From: Lachnospiraceae bacterium UBA3692
Lineage (GTDB): Bacteria > Bacillota > Clostridia > Lachnospirales > Lachnospiraceae
Direction of reading: 5' to 3'
Length of the DNA stretch: 48,014 bases
Assembly: GCA_002372815.1 (NCBI GenBank)
Contig: DFIR01000078.1
Span: forward strand, 20,586 to 68,599
Shown here: piece after piece, positions 32,418 to 40,005 of the stretch
How positions within the stretch are numbered: position 1 is the first letter of the stretch
Layout: each line of letters opens with the position of its first letter
Notes under the pieces: model-generated
The model's input: the letters and a program-made list of their open reading frames with translations, nothing else
What the model was told of the DNA's origin: nothing
Database searches by the model: none
Translations under genes and position numbers: made by a program

Positions 32418-33389
32418 TCAGGTGTAATGGACGTTCTTCCTGCTGATCAGCAGGTTGATGCAGGTGATCGTCAGGACGATCGCAAAGAGGATCAGGGCCG
32501 CCGCCGCCGCGTAGGAGGGGTAGCCGCCGCTGTCGCCGTACAGCATGTCATAGACATAGCCGACGATGGTGTTCATGCCGGCCGCGTTCAGGTCCGTCCC
32601 GAAGATCGCGACCTCGTCGCTGTAGGCCTTGAACGCGCCGATGAAGCCCGTGATGATGAGATAGAAGATCATCGGGGAGATCATCGGGAGCGTGATCCGC
32701 GTGAAGATCCGGAAGGAGGACGTGCCGTCCACTCTCGCCGCCTTGTACAGGTTCTCGTCCACGGAGGCGAGCGCGCTGGTCAGGATCAGGATCTTGAAGG
32801 GCAGCACCACCCAGACCGTATAGAAGCACATGACGAACATCTTGGCCCAGTAGGGACCGTCGATGAAGTCGACCGCCGTGCCGCCGACCGCCGTGATCAG
32901 CAGGTTCATGAAGCCGTCCGAATACGGCGTCTTCTTGAAGAGGATCATGAAGACCAGGCCCACCGCCAGCGTGTTGGTCACGTAGGGCAGGAAGAAGATG
33001 GTCTGGAACAGCTCCTTCAGCCTGCCGATGGAGTGGAGGCCGAGAGAGATCAGCAGGGCGATCCCCGTGGAGACCGGCACCGTGATGATGACCAGGATGA
33101 ATGTGTTCTTCAGTGCCTGCAGGAAGAAAGGATCCCGCAGCACATACGCGTAGTTGTAGCCGCCGATGCCGAAATAGGTCTGCGAGGCGCTGTTGTAGCC
33201 CTCCTCCACGGAGTAGATCAAGACGTCGAAGAGCGGATAGACCATGAAGATCCCGAGGAAGATCAGGGCCGGCAGCAGGTAGAGCCACGGCTTGATCTGT
33301 GACAGGACCGCGTGTCTGCGCACTTCCGTCCGGGTGCTGACGGCGCGCTTCCCGTCTCCGCCCGCGGCGTTTCCGTTCTGTGCGCTCAT
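32418..33389 (-). CDS. ABC sugar-type permease, MalF/UgpA-like
   Basis: 323 residues; a basic, Gly/Ala-rich cytoplasmic N-terminus precedes six membrane helices (WLYLLPALIFLGIFMVYPLF is the first). The EAA loop is ENLYKAARVDGTSSFRIFTR. First permease of the CUT1 pair. Overlaps the stop of the upstream ATPase gene by 4 bp. Confidence 0.93.
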   Translation of the reverse strand: MSAQNGNAAGGDGKRAVSTRTEVRRHAVLSQIKPWLYLLPALIFLGIFMVYPLFDVLIYSVEEGYNSASQTYFGIGGYNYAYVLRDPFFLQALKNTFILVIITVPVSTGIALLISLGLHSIGRLKELFQTIFFLPYVTNTLAVGLVFMILFKKTPYSDGFMNLLITAVGGTAVDFIDGPYWAKMFVMCFYTVWVVLPFKILILTSALASVDENLYKAARVDGTSSFRIFTRITLPMISPMIFYLIITGFIGAFKAYSDEVAIFGTDLNAAGMNTIVGYVYDMLYGDSGGYPSYAAAAALILFAIVLTITCINLLISRKNVHYT

Positions 33390-34477
33390 AACCGGATCCT
33401 TTCTCCTGTCCCAGGGTCGAACAGGTGGACTTTGGCGGGTTTCAGGCGGAACCGCACCGTCGCGGCGCCCTCCTCCGGGAGATCCTCCGTGCTGATGATC
33501 GCGCGGATCGGCACAGGGCAGGCGGGATGCTCCGCCACGATGCTCGTGTCACGGCCCATGACTTCCACGGCCCGCAGGCCGCAGGTCATCGTCCCCTGCG
33601 GATCCGGATCGAAACCTTCCGGCCGCACGCCGACCGTCACGGTCCTGTCCGGAAGTCCGGGCACATCCATGACACAGTCCTGTCCCAGGTACAGCCTGCC
33701 GCCCTTCACCTTGCCTTCGAAGACGCTGATCGGCGGCGTTCCGAGGAACTTGGCGACGAAGAGGTTGACCGGATCGTCGTAGACCTCCTGGGGCTTGCCG
33801 ATCTGGTTCAGGACGCCCGCCTCCATGACCACGATCATGTCGGAGATGCTCATCGCCTCCTCCTGGTCGTGCGTGACGAAGATGGTCGTGATGCCCGTCT
33901 CGCGCTGGATCCGGCGGATCTCCTCTCTGGTCTGCAGGCGCAGGCGCGCGTCCAGGTTGGACAGCGGCTCGTCGAGGAGCAGCACGCGGGGCATCTTGAC
34001 CAGCGCCCTGGCGATCGCGACGCGCTGCTGCTGTCCGCCGGACATCTCCGAGGGCTTCCTGTCCATGAGCTGGTCGATCTGCACCATCTTCGCGGCCTCC
34101 AGGACGCGCGCTTCCATCTCCTGCTTCGTCAGCCTGTCCGCGCCTTTCAGGTTCTCAAGCGGGAACATGATGTTCTGGCGCACGGTCAGGTGCGGATACA
34201 GCGCGTAGCTCTGGAAGACCATGCCGACGCCGCGTCTCTCGGCCGGCAGATCCGTCACGTCCTCCTCGCCGAACCAGATCCTCCCGGAGGTCGGCGCCTC
34301 CAGGCCGCAGATCATGTTGAGCGTCGTGCTCTTGCCGCAGCCGGACGGGCCCAGCAGCCCGATCAGCTTGCCGTCCGGGATCTCGAAAGTGAAGTCATTG
34401 ACCGCGATCACGTCCGTCCTGATCTTCCGGTTGAGGTTCGGATACCGCTTGGTCAGATGTTCCAATACGATTTTCAT
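33386..34477 (-). CDS. ABC sugar importer ATPase, UgpC/MsmX-like
   Basis: 363 residues. Walker A GPSGCGKST, signature MSGGQQQRVAIARALVK, Walker B RVLLLDEPLSNLDA and the H-loop FVTHDQEEAMSISD are intact. The C-terminal TOBE/regulatory domain (VTVGVRPEGFDPDPQGTM) is typical of CUT1 ATPases. ATG 34477 (MKIVLEHLTKRYPN) is the domain start although the frame opens at 34615. It is the first gene of the operon, with its own promoter (34572-34600). An ATPase-first, binding-protein-last order is unusual for these importers. Confidence 0.93.
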   Translation of the reverse strand: MKIVLEHLTKRYPNLNRKIRTDVIAVNDFTFEIPDGKLIGLLGPSGCGKSTTLNMICGLEAPTSGRIWFGEEDVTDLPAERRGVGMVFQSYALYPHLTVRQNIMFPLENLKGADRLTKQEMEARVLEAAKMVQIDQLMDRKPSEMSGGQQQRVAIARALVKMPRVLLLDEPLSNLDARLRLQTREEIRRIQRETGITTIFVTHDQEEAMSISDMIVVMEAGVLNQIGKPQEVYDDPVNLFVAKFLGTPPISVFEGKVKGGRLYLGQDCVMDVPGLPDRTVTVGVRPEGFDPDPQGTMTCGLRAVEVMGRDTSIVAEHPACPVPIRAIISTEDLPEEGAATVRFRLKPAKVHLFDPGTGERIRL

Positions 34478-34524
34478 AATGTTCCCGCCTTTTCTGATGC
34501 ATTCCTGATGACAGAATCCCTGCT

Positions 34525-34571
34525 TATTGCACAAAGAGGCGCCGCGGCCCTGTTCCGGACCCGGCACCTCT
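34525..34571 (-). other. Leader hairpin of the CUT1 operon
   Basis: GAGGTGCCG and CGGCGCCTC pair as a 9-bp stem with one G-T pair around a 17-base loop, right at the expected transcript start and followed by TTTGTGC. It could be a weak attenuator or also serve transcripts reading through from oppF. Coordinates are approximate at the edges. Confidence 0.4.
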
Positions 34572-34600
34572 ATTATCGCATATTTATACATAGATGTCAT
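34572..34600 (-). promoter_or_regulatory. Promoter of the CUT1 importer operon
   Basis: Minus-strand -35 ATGACA (34595-34600) and -10 GATAAT (34572-34577), spacing 17 bp, each one base from consensus. It lies in the 138-bp gap between oppF and the ATPase gene. A small AGATGTC / GACATCT inverted repeat overlaps the -35 and could be a regulator site. Confidence 0.65.
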
Positions 34601-34615
34601 GAAAGACATCTTCAC

Positions 34616-35422
34616 TCACTGCGCCGCTGCCAGCAGCTGCTTTGTGTAGGCCTCCTGCGGGTGCTCGAACACTTCCTCCACGTCCCCCTGCTCCACGATG
34701 CGGCCGTGCTTCATGACCAGGACGCGGTCACAGAGCTGGTAGACGACATTGAGGTCGTGGGAGATGAACAGATAGCTGAGGTCCAGCTCCTCGCGCAGGT
34801 CGTGAAGGAGCTTCAGGATCTGGGCCTGGATCGTCACGTCCAGGGCCGAGACCGGCTCATCGGCGATGATGAAGCGGGGTCTGCGGATGAGGGCCGCCGC
34901 GATGCTGACGCGCTGCCGCTGGCCGCCCGAGAGCTCATCGGGCATGGCCGTCAGGTAGTCCGGCGTCAGTTCCACGCGCTCGAGCATGTCCCGCACGCGG
35001 CGTTTTCTCTCCGCTGCGTCGTACTTTCCGAAGATCCGGAGCGGCTCCTCCAGGTTCCACTCCACGGTATAGGCCGGGTTGAGGGAGCTGTAAGGGTCCT
35101 GGAATACGACCTGCGGGCGGCGGGTATAGTGGATGATCCTGCCGTCCGCCGGCTCCACCATGCCCAGGATCATTCTCGCCAGTGTCGTCTTGCCGGTCCC
35201 GCTCTCGCCGACGAGTCCCAGGATCTCTCCGTGACGGATCTCAAAATCCACGTCGTGGATCACTTCCTGGAAATCCTTCTTCCTCCGCAGCAGGCCGCTG
35301 CTGTAGTATCCGCCGGTCACATGCTGGACCTGCAGGACCATATCGCTGCTCTCCTCGATCTGTCCGCGCAGCTTCTGCACGATGGTGGCGGAGGAATCAG
35401 GCGTGATATATCGTTCGCTCAC
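34616..35422 (-). CDS. oppF: Oligopeptide/dipeptide ABC importer ATPase, OppF-like
   Basis: 268 residues. Walker A GESGTGKTT, signature LSGGQRQRVSIAAALIRR, Walker B RFIIADEPVSALDV, H-loop LFISHDLNVVYQLC. It lacks the C-terminal zinc/peptide extension of longer OppF, as in many Dpp/nickel types. Start GTG 35422 with GGAGG seven bases upstream; it overlaps the oppD stop by 4 bp. Last gene of the oppABCDF operon. Confidence 0.92.
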   Translation of the reverse strand: MSERYITPDSSATIVQKLRGQIEESSDMVLQVQHVTGGYYSSGLLRRKKDFQEVIHDVDFEIRHGEILGLVGESGTGKTTLARMILGMVEPADGRIIHYTRRPQVVFQDPYSSLNPAYTVEWNLEEPLRIFGKYDAAERKRRVRDMLERVELTPDYLTAMPDELSGGQRQRVSIAAALIRRPRFIIADEPVSALDVTIQAQILKLLHDLREELDLSYLFISHDLNVVYQLCDRVLVMKHGRIVEQGDVEEVFEHPQEAYTKQLLAAAQ

Positions 35423-36327
35423 CGTATGCCTCCTTCCTCGCGGGTCTCCGCCGATGCCGCGCTCGCGGACGGCGCAGCTCCCTGCGCAGCCTTCGCCGCC
35501 GCAGTTGCCTCCGCAGCCTTCTTCGCGCGGCGCTCCCCTTTCACTCTTCTGGCGCTCTCCCTCGTCGGGATCGCCTCGATCAGGTGCTTCGTGTAGGGGT
35601 GCTGCGGGTGGCGGAAGATCTTCTCCGTCTCTCCCTCCTCGACGATCAGGCCGCGCTGCATCACCGCGACGCGGGCGCAGAGCTTGCGGACGACGTTCAG
35701 GTTGTGGGAGATGAACAGCATGGAGATGTGCTCCTCCCGGTTGAGCTTCTTCAGAAGTTCCAGGATCTGGGCCTGGATCGTGACGTCCAGCGCCGTCGTG
35801 GGCTCATCCAGCAGCAGGAGGGACGGGCGGATGACGATCGCCGAGGCGATCATCGCGCGCTGCTGCATGCCGCCGGACAGCTCGTGGGGATACTTGTCAT
35901 AGAGGGATTCCGGATCCTGCAGCTCCACGAGGGCCATGGCGCGCACAGCCTCCGCTCTTCTCTGCGCGGCGTCCATATCGGTGTGGATGCGCAGCACCTC
36001 CGCGACCTGTTCCCCCACCTTCATGAGGGGGTCCATGGCGCTCATGGGGTCCTGGAACACGACGCCGATCTTCTTGCCGTGCATCTGCCGGAGCAGTGCC
36101 CGCTGCGCGTGCAGCAGGTCGTCGCCGTCCAGCAGGATATCGCCCTGGTAGTCACACTGTTTCCGGGGGAGCAGCCCCGCGATGCTCATCGCGGTGACGG
36201 TCTTGCCGCTGCCGCTCTCTCCCACCAGGCCGAGGATCTCCCCGTCCCGGATCGTCAGCGAGATACCCGCGACCGCCTCGCGGTCCCGGTTATGAAATTG
36301 TACATGCAGATCTCTGATCTCCAGCAT
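35419..36327 (-). CDS. oppD: Oligopeptide/dipeptide ABC importer ATPase, OppD-like
   Basis: 302 residues. Walker A GESGSGKTVTA, signature LSGGMQQRAMIASAIVIR, Walker B LLLLDEPTTALDV, H-loop LFISHNLNVVRKL, then HPQHPYTKHLIEAIPT of the OppD family. The usual C-terminal Cys-rich extension is replaced by a Lys/Arg then Ala-rich tail. ATG 36327 has GGGAGG upstream and overlaps the oppC stop by one base. Confidence 0.92.
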   Translation of the reverse strand: MLEIRDLHVQFHNRDREAVAGISLTIRDGEILGLVGESGSGKTVTAMSIAGLLPRKQCDYQGDILLDGDDLLHAQRALLRQMHGKKIGVVFQDPMSAMDPLMKVGEQVAEVLRIHTDMDAAQRRAEAVRAMALVELQDPESLYDKYPHELSGGMQQRAMIASAIVIRPSLLLLDEPTTALDVTIQAQILELLKKLNREEHISMLFISHNLNVVRKLCARVAVMQRGLIVEEGETEKIFRHPQHPYTKHLIEAIPTRESARRVKGERRAKKAAEATAAAKAAQGAAPSASAASAETREEGGIR

Positions 36328-37142
36328 CAGGCCACCTCCCGGCTCTGCCGCTGCAGGCCTTCCCCGATCAGTCCGACGCCGAAGACCAGCAGCACGATCA
36401 TCATACCCGTGCACAGCGCGTACCACGGCGCCCGCCCGAACATGCTCTGTGCCTCCGACAGCATATATCCGAGGGAGGCGTCCGGCGGCGTCACGCCGAT
36501 CCCCAGGAAGCTCATGCTGGCCTCCGCCAGGACCGCGTTGTTGAAGCCGATCGTCAGGGCCGGCAGCAGCGTGTGGACCGTGTTGGGCAGCATGTGCACG
36601 AACAGGATCCTCGGGCTGCCCGCCCCCATCAGCTTCGCACTGGTGATGTAGTTCACGTCCCGCAGCGACGCGAAGGCCGTGCGCATGACGCGGGCGAAGC
36701 TGGGGATGAAGACGATGCCGAGGGCCAGGATGACGTTGTACTTCTTCCCGGGCCCAACGATACTGATGATCACCAGCGCCAGGAGAAAACTGGGAAACGC
36801 CGTCAGCGCGTCATTCAGCCGCATCAGGACGTCGTCGACGATCCCGCCGAAATAGCCGGTGACCGCGCCGATGAGCGTCCCGGCCGCGGCGCCGATCGCG
36901 ATGGTCGCGAGCGCGATGCCGAAGGTCGTGATGCCGCCCTTGAGCGCGCGGCTGAAGATGTCCCGGCCGAAATTGTCCGTGCCGAAGAGATGGGCCGCAG
37001 AAGGCCCCTGAAACTTCTCCGCGCTGCTCATGGCCGTCGGGGAATAGGGCGTGTAGAACAGGCCGATGATCATCATGACCAGGAAGATCCCGAACAGGAT
37101 GAGACCGGCCAGGAGGTATCCGTTTATCTTATTCTTCTTCAT
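36327..37142 (-). CDS. oppC: Oligopeptide/dipeptide ABC permease, OppC-like
   Basis: 271 residues with six membrane helices; the N-terminal external loop HLFGTDNFGRDIFSRALKGG is diagnostic of DppC/OppC. The cytoplasmic loop YITSAKLMGAGSPRILFVHM contacts the ATPases. GGAGGTGGCGA precedes ATG 37142, inside the end of oppB (4-bp overlap). Confidence 0.94.
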   Translation of the reverse strand: MKKNKINGYLLAGLILFGIFLVMMIIGLFYTPYSPTAMSSAEKFQGPSAAHLFGTDNFGRDIFSRALKGGITTFGIALATIAIGAAAGTLIGAVTGYFGGIVDDVLMRLNDALTAFPSFLLALVIISIVGPGKKYNVILALGIVFIPSFARVMRTAFASLRDVNYITSAKLMGAGSPRILFVHMLPNTVHTLLPALTIGFNNAVLAEASMSFLGIGVTPPDASLGYMLSEAQSMFGRAPWYALCTGMMIVLLVFGVGLIGEGLQRQSREVA

Positions 37143-38092
37143 TCGCCACCTCCGAGCCGCAGGCGGGGATCGATCCGCTGGTTGATGAGGTCCGCGGCGG
37201 TGCCGGCGAGCACCACCCAGAACGCCATGATCACGACGAGGGCCTGCACGACCGGGTAGTCGCGGTTGGAGATCGACGCGACGAGGAGCCTGCCGATGCC
37301 CGGGATGCCGAACACCTGCTCCACGACGATGCTGCCGCCCACGATCTCCGCCATGGTCTGCGCCAGGAAGGTGACCGTCGGGACCAGTGAATTCTTGAGC
37401 ACGTGCCGCAGGAAGACGCCGCGGCGGTCATTGCCCCGCGAGATCGCCGTGCGCACATAACTCCGGTTCATCTCGCCGATCACGGTGCTGCGAAGCATCC
37501 GGACCGTCATGGCGATCCTGGGGATCGCGATACAGACCGCTGCGAAGAACAGATGCCGCAGTGCCGTCGCCGCCTTCGCGCTGTGCAGACCGGGAAAATC
37601 ACCGGGCGTGAACCATTTCATCACGATCCCGCAGCCCCAGGAGACCAGAATACCTGTGAAAAAAGGCGGGACCGCCATGCCCAGCTGGATCAGGCCGGTG
37701 CTGAGAAGGCCGCTCTTCCCGTTCGACCGCTGCGCGGCGAGGATCCCCGCCGGGATCGAGATCGCCACGATCACGACGAAGCTGATGAGCGCCATGCAGA
37801 GCGTCACCTCGATCTTCGGGGCGATCAGGCTCCACACCGTCTGCCGGTAGCTGTACGAGATCCCGAGATCCCCTGTGAAGAAGCCGAGCAGCCACTTCAG
37901 GTACCGCACCATAAACGGCTGGTCCAGCCCCAGCTGGTGCCGCATCTGCTCCAGGCGCTCCGGTGTCGCATCCGTTCCCAGCAGTGTCTGCGCCGGATCA
38001 CCGCTGATGAGGGCGAAGGCCGCATATGCCAGAAACGACACGATCAGCATGGTCACGATACACAGTCCTGCCCTTTTCGCTGCGCTTTTCAA
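37139..38092 (-). CDS. oppB: Oligopeptide/dipeptide ABC permease, OppB-like
   Basis: 317 residues. The first helix (CIVTMLIVSFLAYAAFALI) is followed by GDPAQTLLGTDATPERLEQM, the typical DppB/OppB external loop. The C-terminal part has SLVPTVTFLAQTMAEIVGGS and VEQVFGIPGIGRLLVASISN. TTG 38092 is chosen as start because GGAGGGG lies five bases before it; a GTG at 38119 also opens the frame but has no ribosome site. It follows oppA after a strong hairpin. Confidence 0.92.
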   Translation of the reverse strand: MKSAAKRAGLCIVTMLIVSFLAYAAFALISGDPAQTLLGTDATPERLEQMRHQLGLDQPFMVRYLKWLLGFFTGDLGISYSYRQTVWSLIAPKIEVTLCMALISFVVIVAISIPAGILAAQRSNGKSGLLSTGLIQLGMAVPPFFTGILVSWGCGIVMKWFTPGDFPGLHSAKAATALRHLFFAAVCIAIPRIAMTVRMLRSTVIGEMNRSYVRTAISRGNDRRGVFLRHVLKNSLVPTVTFLAQTMAEIVGGSIVVEQVFGIPGIGRLLVASISNRDYPVVQALVVIMAFWVVLAGTAADLINQRIDPRLRLGGGE

Positions 38093-38119
38093 TTGCTCCC
38101 CTCCGTTTTTTGAACGCAC

Positions 38120-38163
38120 AAGGGCGGCGCCGCAGCCCTGTCAAGGCCTGCGGCGTCGCCCTT
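38120..38163 (-). terminator. Strong hairpin between oppA and oppB
   Basis: Arms 38120-38135 and 38148-38163 form a 16-position stem with one A-C mismatch and a 12-base loop, 13 bases after the oppA stop. There is no U-run, so it more likely protects the 3' end of oppA mRNA or partly attenuates. This is a usual way to make more binding protein than membrane components. Confidence 0.6.
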
Positions 38164-38176
38164 CACTGTTTCTGAT

Positions 38177-39748
38177 TTACTGCTCCCACGCCAGCTTCGA
38201 GATATCCAGCACGTACAGCGGATAGAACGTCAGGCCGGTCAGGCCCTTCCGCACCGCCACCAGGTCCGCAAGGTCCTGGATATAGACGTTGGCTGCGTTC
38301 TCGGTCAGGTTCTGCAGCATCTGCTTGTAGATCGCCGTCTGCTCCGCATCGTCGCCGCTGGCGATCGCCTGCGCATACAGCTCATCGTACTCGCTGTTGC
38401 TGTAATTGATGAAGTTGCCGCTCTTCTCGGACTGGAATCTCTCGAGCAGCGCGCGCGCTGTCATGTCCTTGGACTCCAGACCGATGACGGTCGCCTGGAA
38501 CTTGCGCCCGCTGTAGACCTCGTCCAGCCAGGTCGCCCACTCGACCTTCTTCAGGGTCGCGTTGATGCCGGCTTCCTTCAGCTGCTCCGCGATCACAGTC
38601 GCGGCGTCCACATGCGGCTGATAGTTGCTGGGAACGGTGATCTCGAGATCGAATCCGTCGGGATAGCCCGCTTCCTTCAGCAGTTCCTTCGCCTTCGCGA
38701 CGTCATGAGGATAATAGTCGACCAGAGATTCGTCAAAATACTTGCTGAAGGACGGATACATGGAGGAGCCGAGCGGGCTGCCGTATCCGTCGAAGGCCAG
38801 GTCGATGACGCCCTGCTTGTCAACGGCATAGCAGAGTGCCTGCCGCACGCGGACATCGTTCAGCGGCGCCTCGGCGTTGTTCAGATAGAGCGCCTGCACC
38901 AGCTTCATGGTATCCTGCTCGATGTTGAACTCGTCCTGGCTCAGCTGGGAGGTCTGCGTGCTGGAGAGATGCATGACCACGTCCAGAGCGCCGCTCTGCA
39001 GGCCGAGGACGAGGCTCTCCGCCTTCTCCATGATCTTGAAGGTCACCTTGCCGATGCTGGCCGGCTCGCCCCAGTAATCTTCAAAGCGCTCGAACACGGC
39101 GTTGTCCTGTGCCACGCGCGAGACGAACTTGTAAGGGCCCGTGCCGACGGGCTGAGTCGCCTGGTCGGCGTAATCCATCGGGAGGATCGCCAGCGTCATG
39201 CAGGCAAGGAACTCATTGTTGGGGGCGCTGAGCGTGATCTTCACGGTCTCATCGTCCACCTTCTCGACTTCCTGGACCGCCGCGAGACCGGCGACCAGCG
39301 GCGCGTCGGCGTCCGCCGGCTTCCAGCAGCGCTCGATCGACCAGACGACGTCGTCCGCGGTCACTTCCTGCCCGTTGTGGAACTTCACACCCTTGCGCAC
39401 CTTGAAAGTGTAGGTGAGGCCATCTTCAGAAACAGTCGGCGCCTCCGCGGCGATGGCGGGCGCGAGCTGTCCGTCCGGGGTGGGCTTCAGCAGTCCTTCA
39501 AAAACATTGAACATGATCTCGCGGGTGCCCGCAGCCACGCTGTAGTGGGGATCGAGGCTCTCGTCCAGATCCTGCGCGATGCCGACGGTCAGCTCATTGG
39601 CTTCCTGCCGCTCGGTCTTTCCGCTTCCGCTGTCCGCCTGTCCCTGCTGCGCGGCGCCTCCGCATCCGGACAATAATAAAGCGCCCGCAAGACCAATGGC
39701 TGCCAGCGCGCGCAGGGCTCCCCTGCCGAAAATCGTGTGTCTCTTCAT
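38177..39748 (-). CDS. oppA: Peptide ABC importer binding lipoprotein, OppA-like
   Basis: 523 residues of the SBP_bac_5 family. A lipobox signal peptide (LLLSGCGG, Cys 29) is followed by a Gln/Ser/Gly linker and the body with diagnostic stretches: YTFKVRKGVKFHNGQEVTAD, VGTGPYKFVS, and VRQALCYAVDKQGVIDLAFD. It binds peptides, nickel or other oligomeric ligands outside the membrane and feeds OppBCDF. GGAGAG precedes ATG 39748. First gene of the operon, preceded by a promoter and a long folded leader. Confidence 0.94.
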   Translation of the reverse strand: MKRHTIFGRGALRALAAIGLAGALLLSGCGGAAQQGQADSGSGKTERQEANELTVGIAQDLDESLDPHYSVAAGTREIMFNVFEGLLKPTPDGQLAPAIAAEAPTVSEDGLTYTFKVRKGVKFHNGQEVTADDVVWSIERCWKPADADAPLVAGLAAVQEVEKVDDETVKITLSAPNNEFLACMTLAILPMDYADQATQPVGTGPYKFVSRVAQDNAVFERFEDYWGEPASIGKVTFKIMEKAESLVLGLQSGALDVVMHLSSTQTSQLSQDEFNIEQDTMKLVQALYLNNAEAPLNDVRVRQALCYAVDKQGVIDLAFDGYGSPLGSSMYPSFSKYFDESLVDYYPHDVAKAKELLKEAGYPDGFDLEITVPSNYQPHVDAATVIAEQLKEAGINATLKKVEWATWLDEVYSGRKFQATVIGLESKDMTARALLERFQSEKSGNFINYSNSEYDELYAQAIASGDDAEQTAIYKQMLQNLTENAANVYIQDLADLVAVRKGLTGLTFYPLYVLDISKLAWEQ

Positions 39749-39767
39749 TTTTCTTCTCTCCTTTCAT

Positions 39768-39903
39768 CACTGCCCGTCTGCCGGGTCAGTGTGCAGAATG
39801 AATCGCCCGCGAAACGCTTCCCGTTCCATCCTCCTGACGCTGCAGCCCGCGCTTCGCGGTGCTGCCCACAGGTTGTTCGATGAAACAACTTCGTTTCGCG
39901 GGC
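39768..39903 (-). ncRNA. Structured leader upstream of oppA, candidate cis-regulatory RNA
   Basis: On the minus strand a 12-bp closing pair, GCCCGCGAAACG (39892-39903) and CGTTTCGCGGGC (39805-39816), encloses two hairpins: GTTGTT/AACAAC (39872-39889) and a 10-bp GCAGC-CCGCG/CGCGG-GCTGC hairpin with a 3-base loop (39842-39865). An unpaired purine-rich strand of 25 bases with AGGAGGATGG follows before the closing arm. A further hairpin (39768-39791, CACTG-CCCG type with a bulge) sits directly before the oppA ribosome site. Helices around a junction and a conserved-looking joining strand are riboswitch-like, but I do not recognise a known class. Confidence 0.55.
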
Positions 39904-39905
39904 AT

Positions 39906-39935
39906 ATTATACAATAGGTACCGGCAGAAATACAA
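39906..39935 (-). promoter_or_regulatory. oppA: oppA promoter
   Basis: Minus-strand -10 TATAAT (39906-39911) and -35 TTGTAT (39930-39935), spacing 18 bp. The start point predicted six to seven bases later (about 39899) falls inside the first arm of the leader's closing stem. That would leave about eight of its twelve pairs in the RNA. Confidence 0.65.
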
Positions 39936-40005
39936 GGATGTTCACACAGTGTACACAAACATATACAACTTTTTCGCACATTCCTCTGTGATTCTGCTCA
40001 GTTGC

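Noticed and set aside
39767..39979. Leader peptide (MEREAFRGRFILHTDPADGQ) upstream of oppA
   Set aside because: An AGGAGG directly touches its ATG with no spacing, and both lie in the structured leader. No stretch of a single amino acid suggests attenuation. Kept only as a faint possibility.
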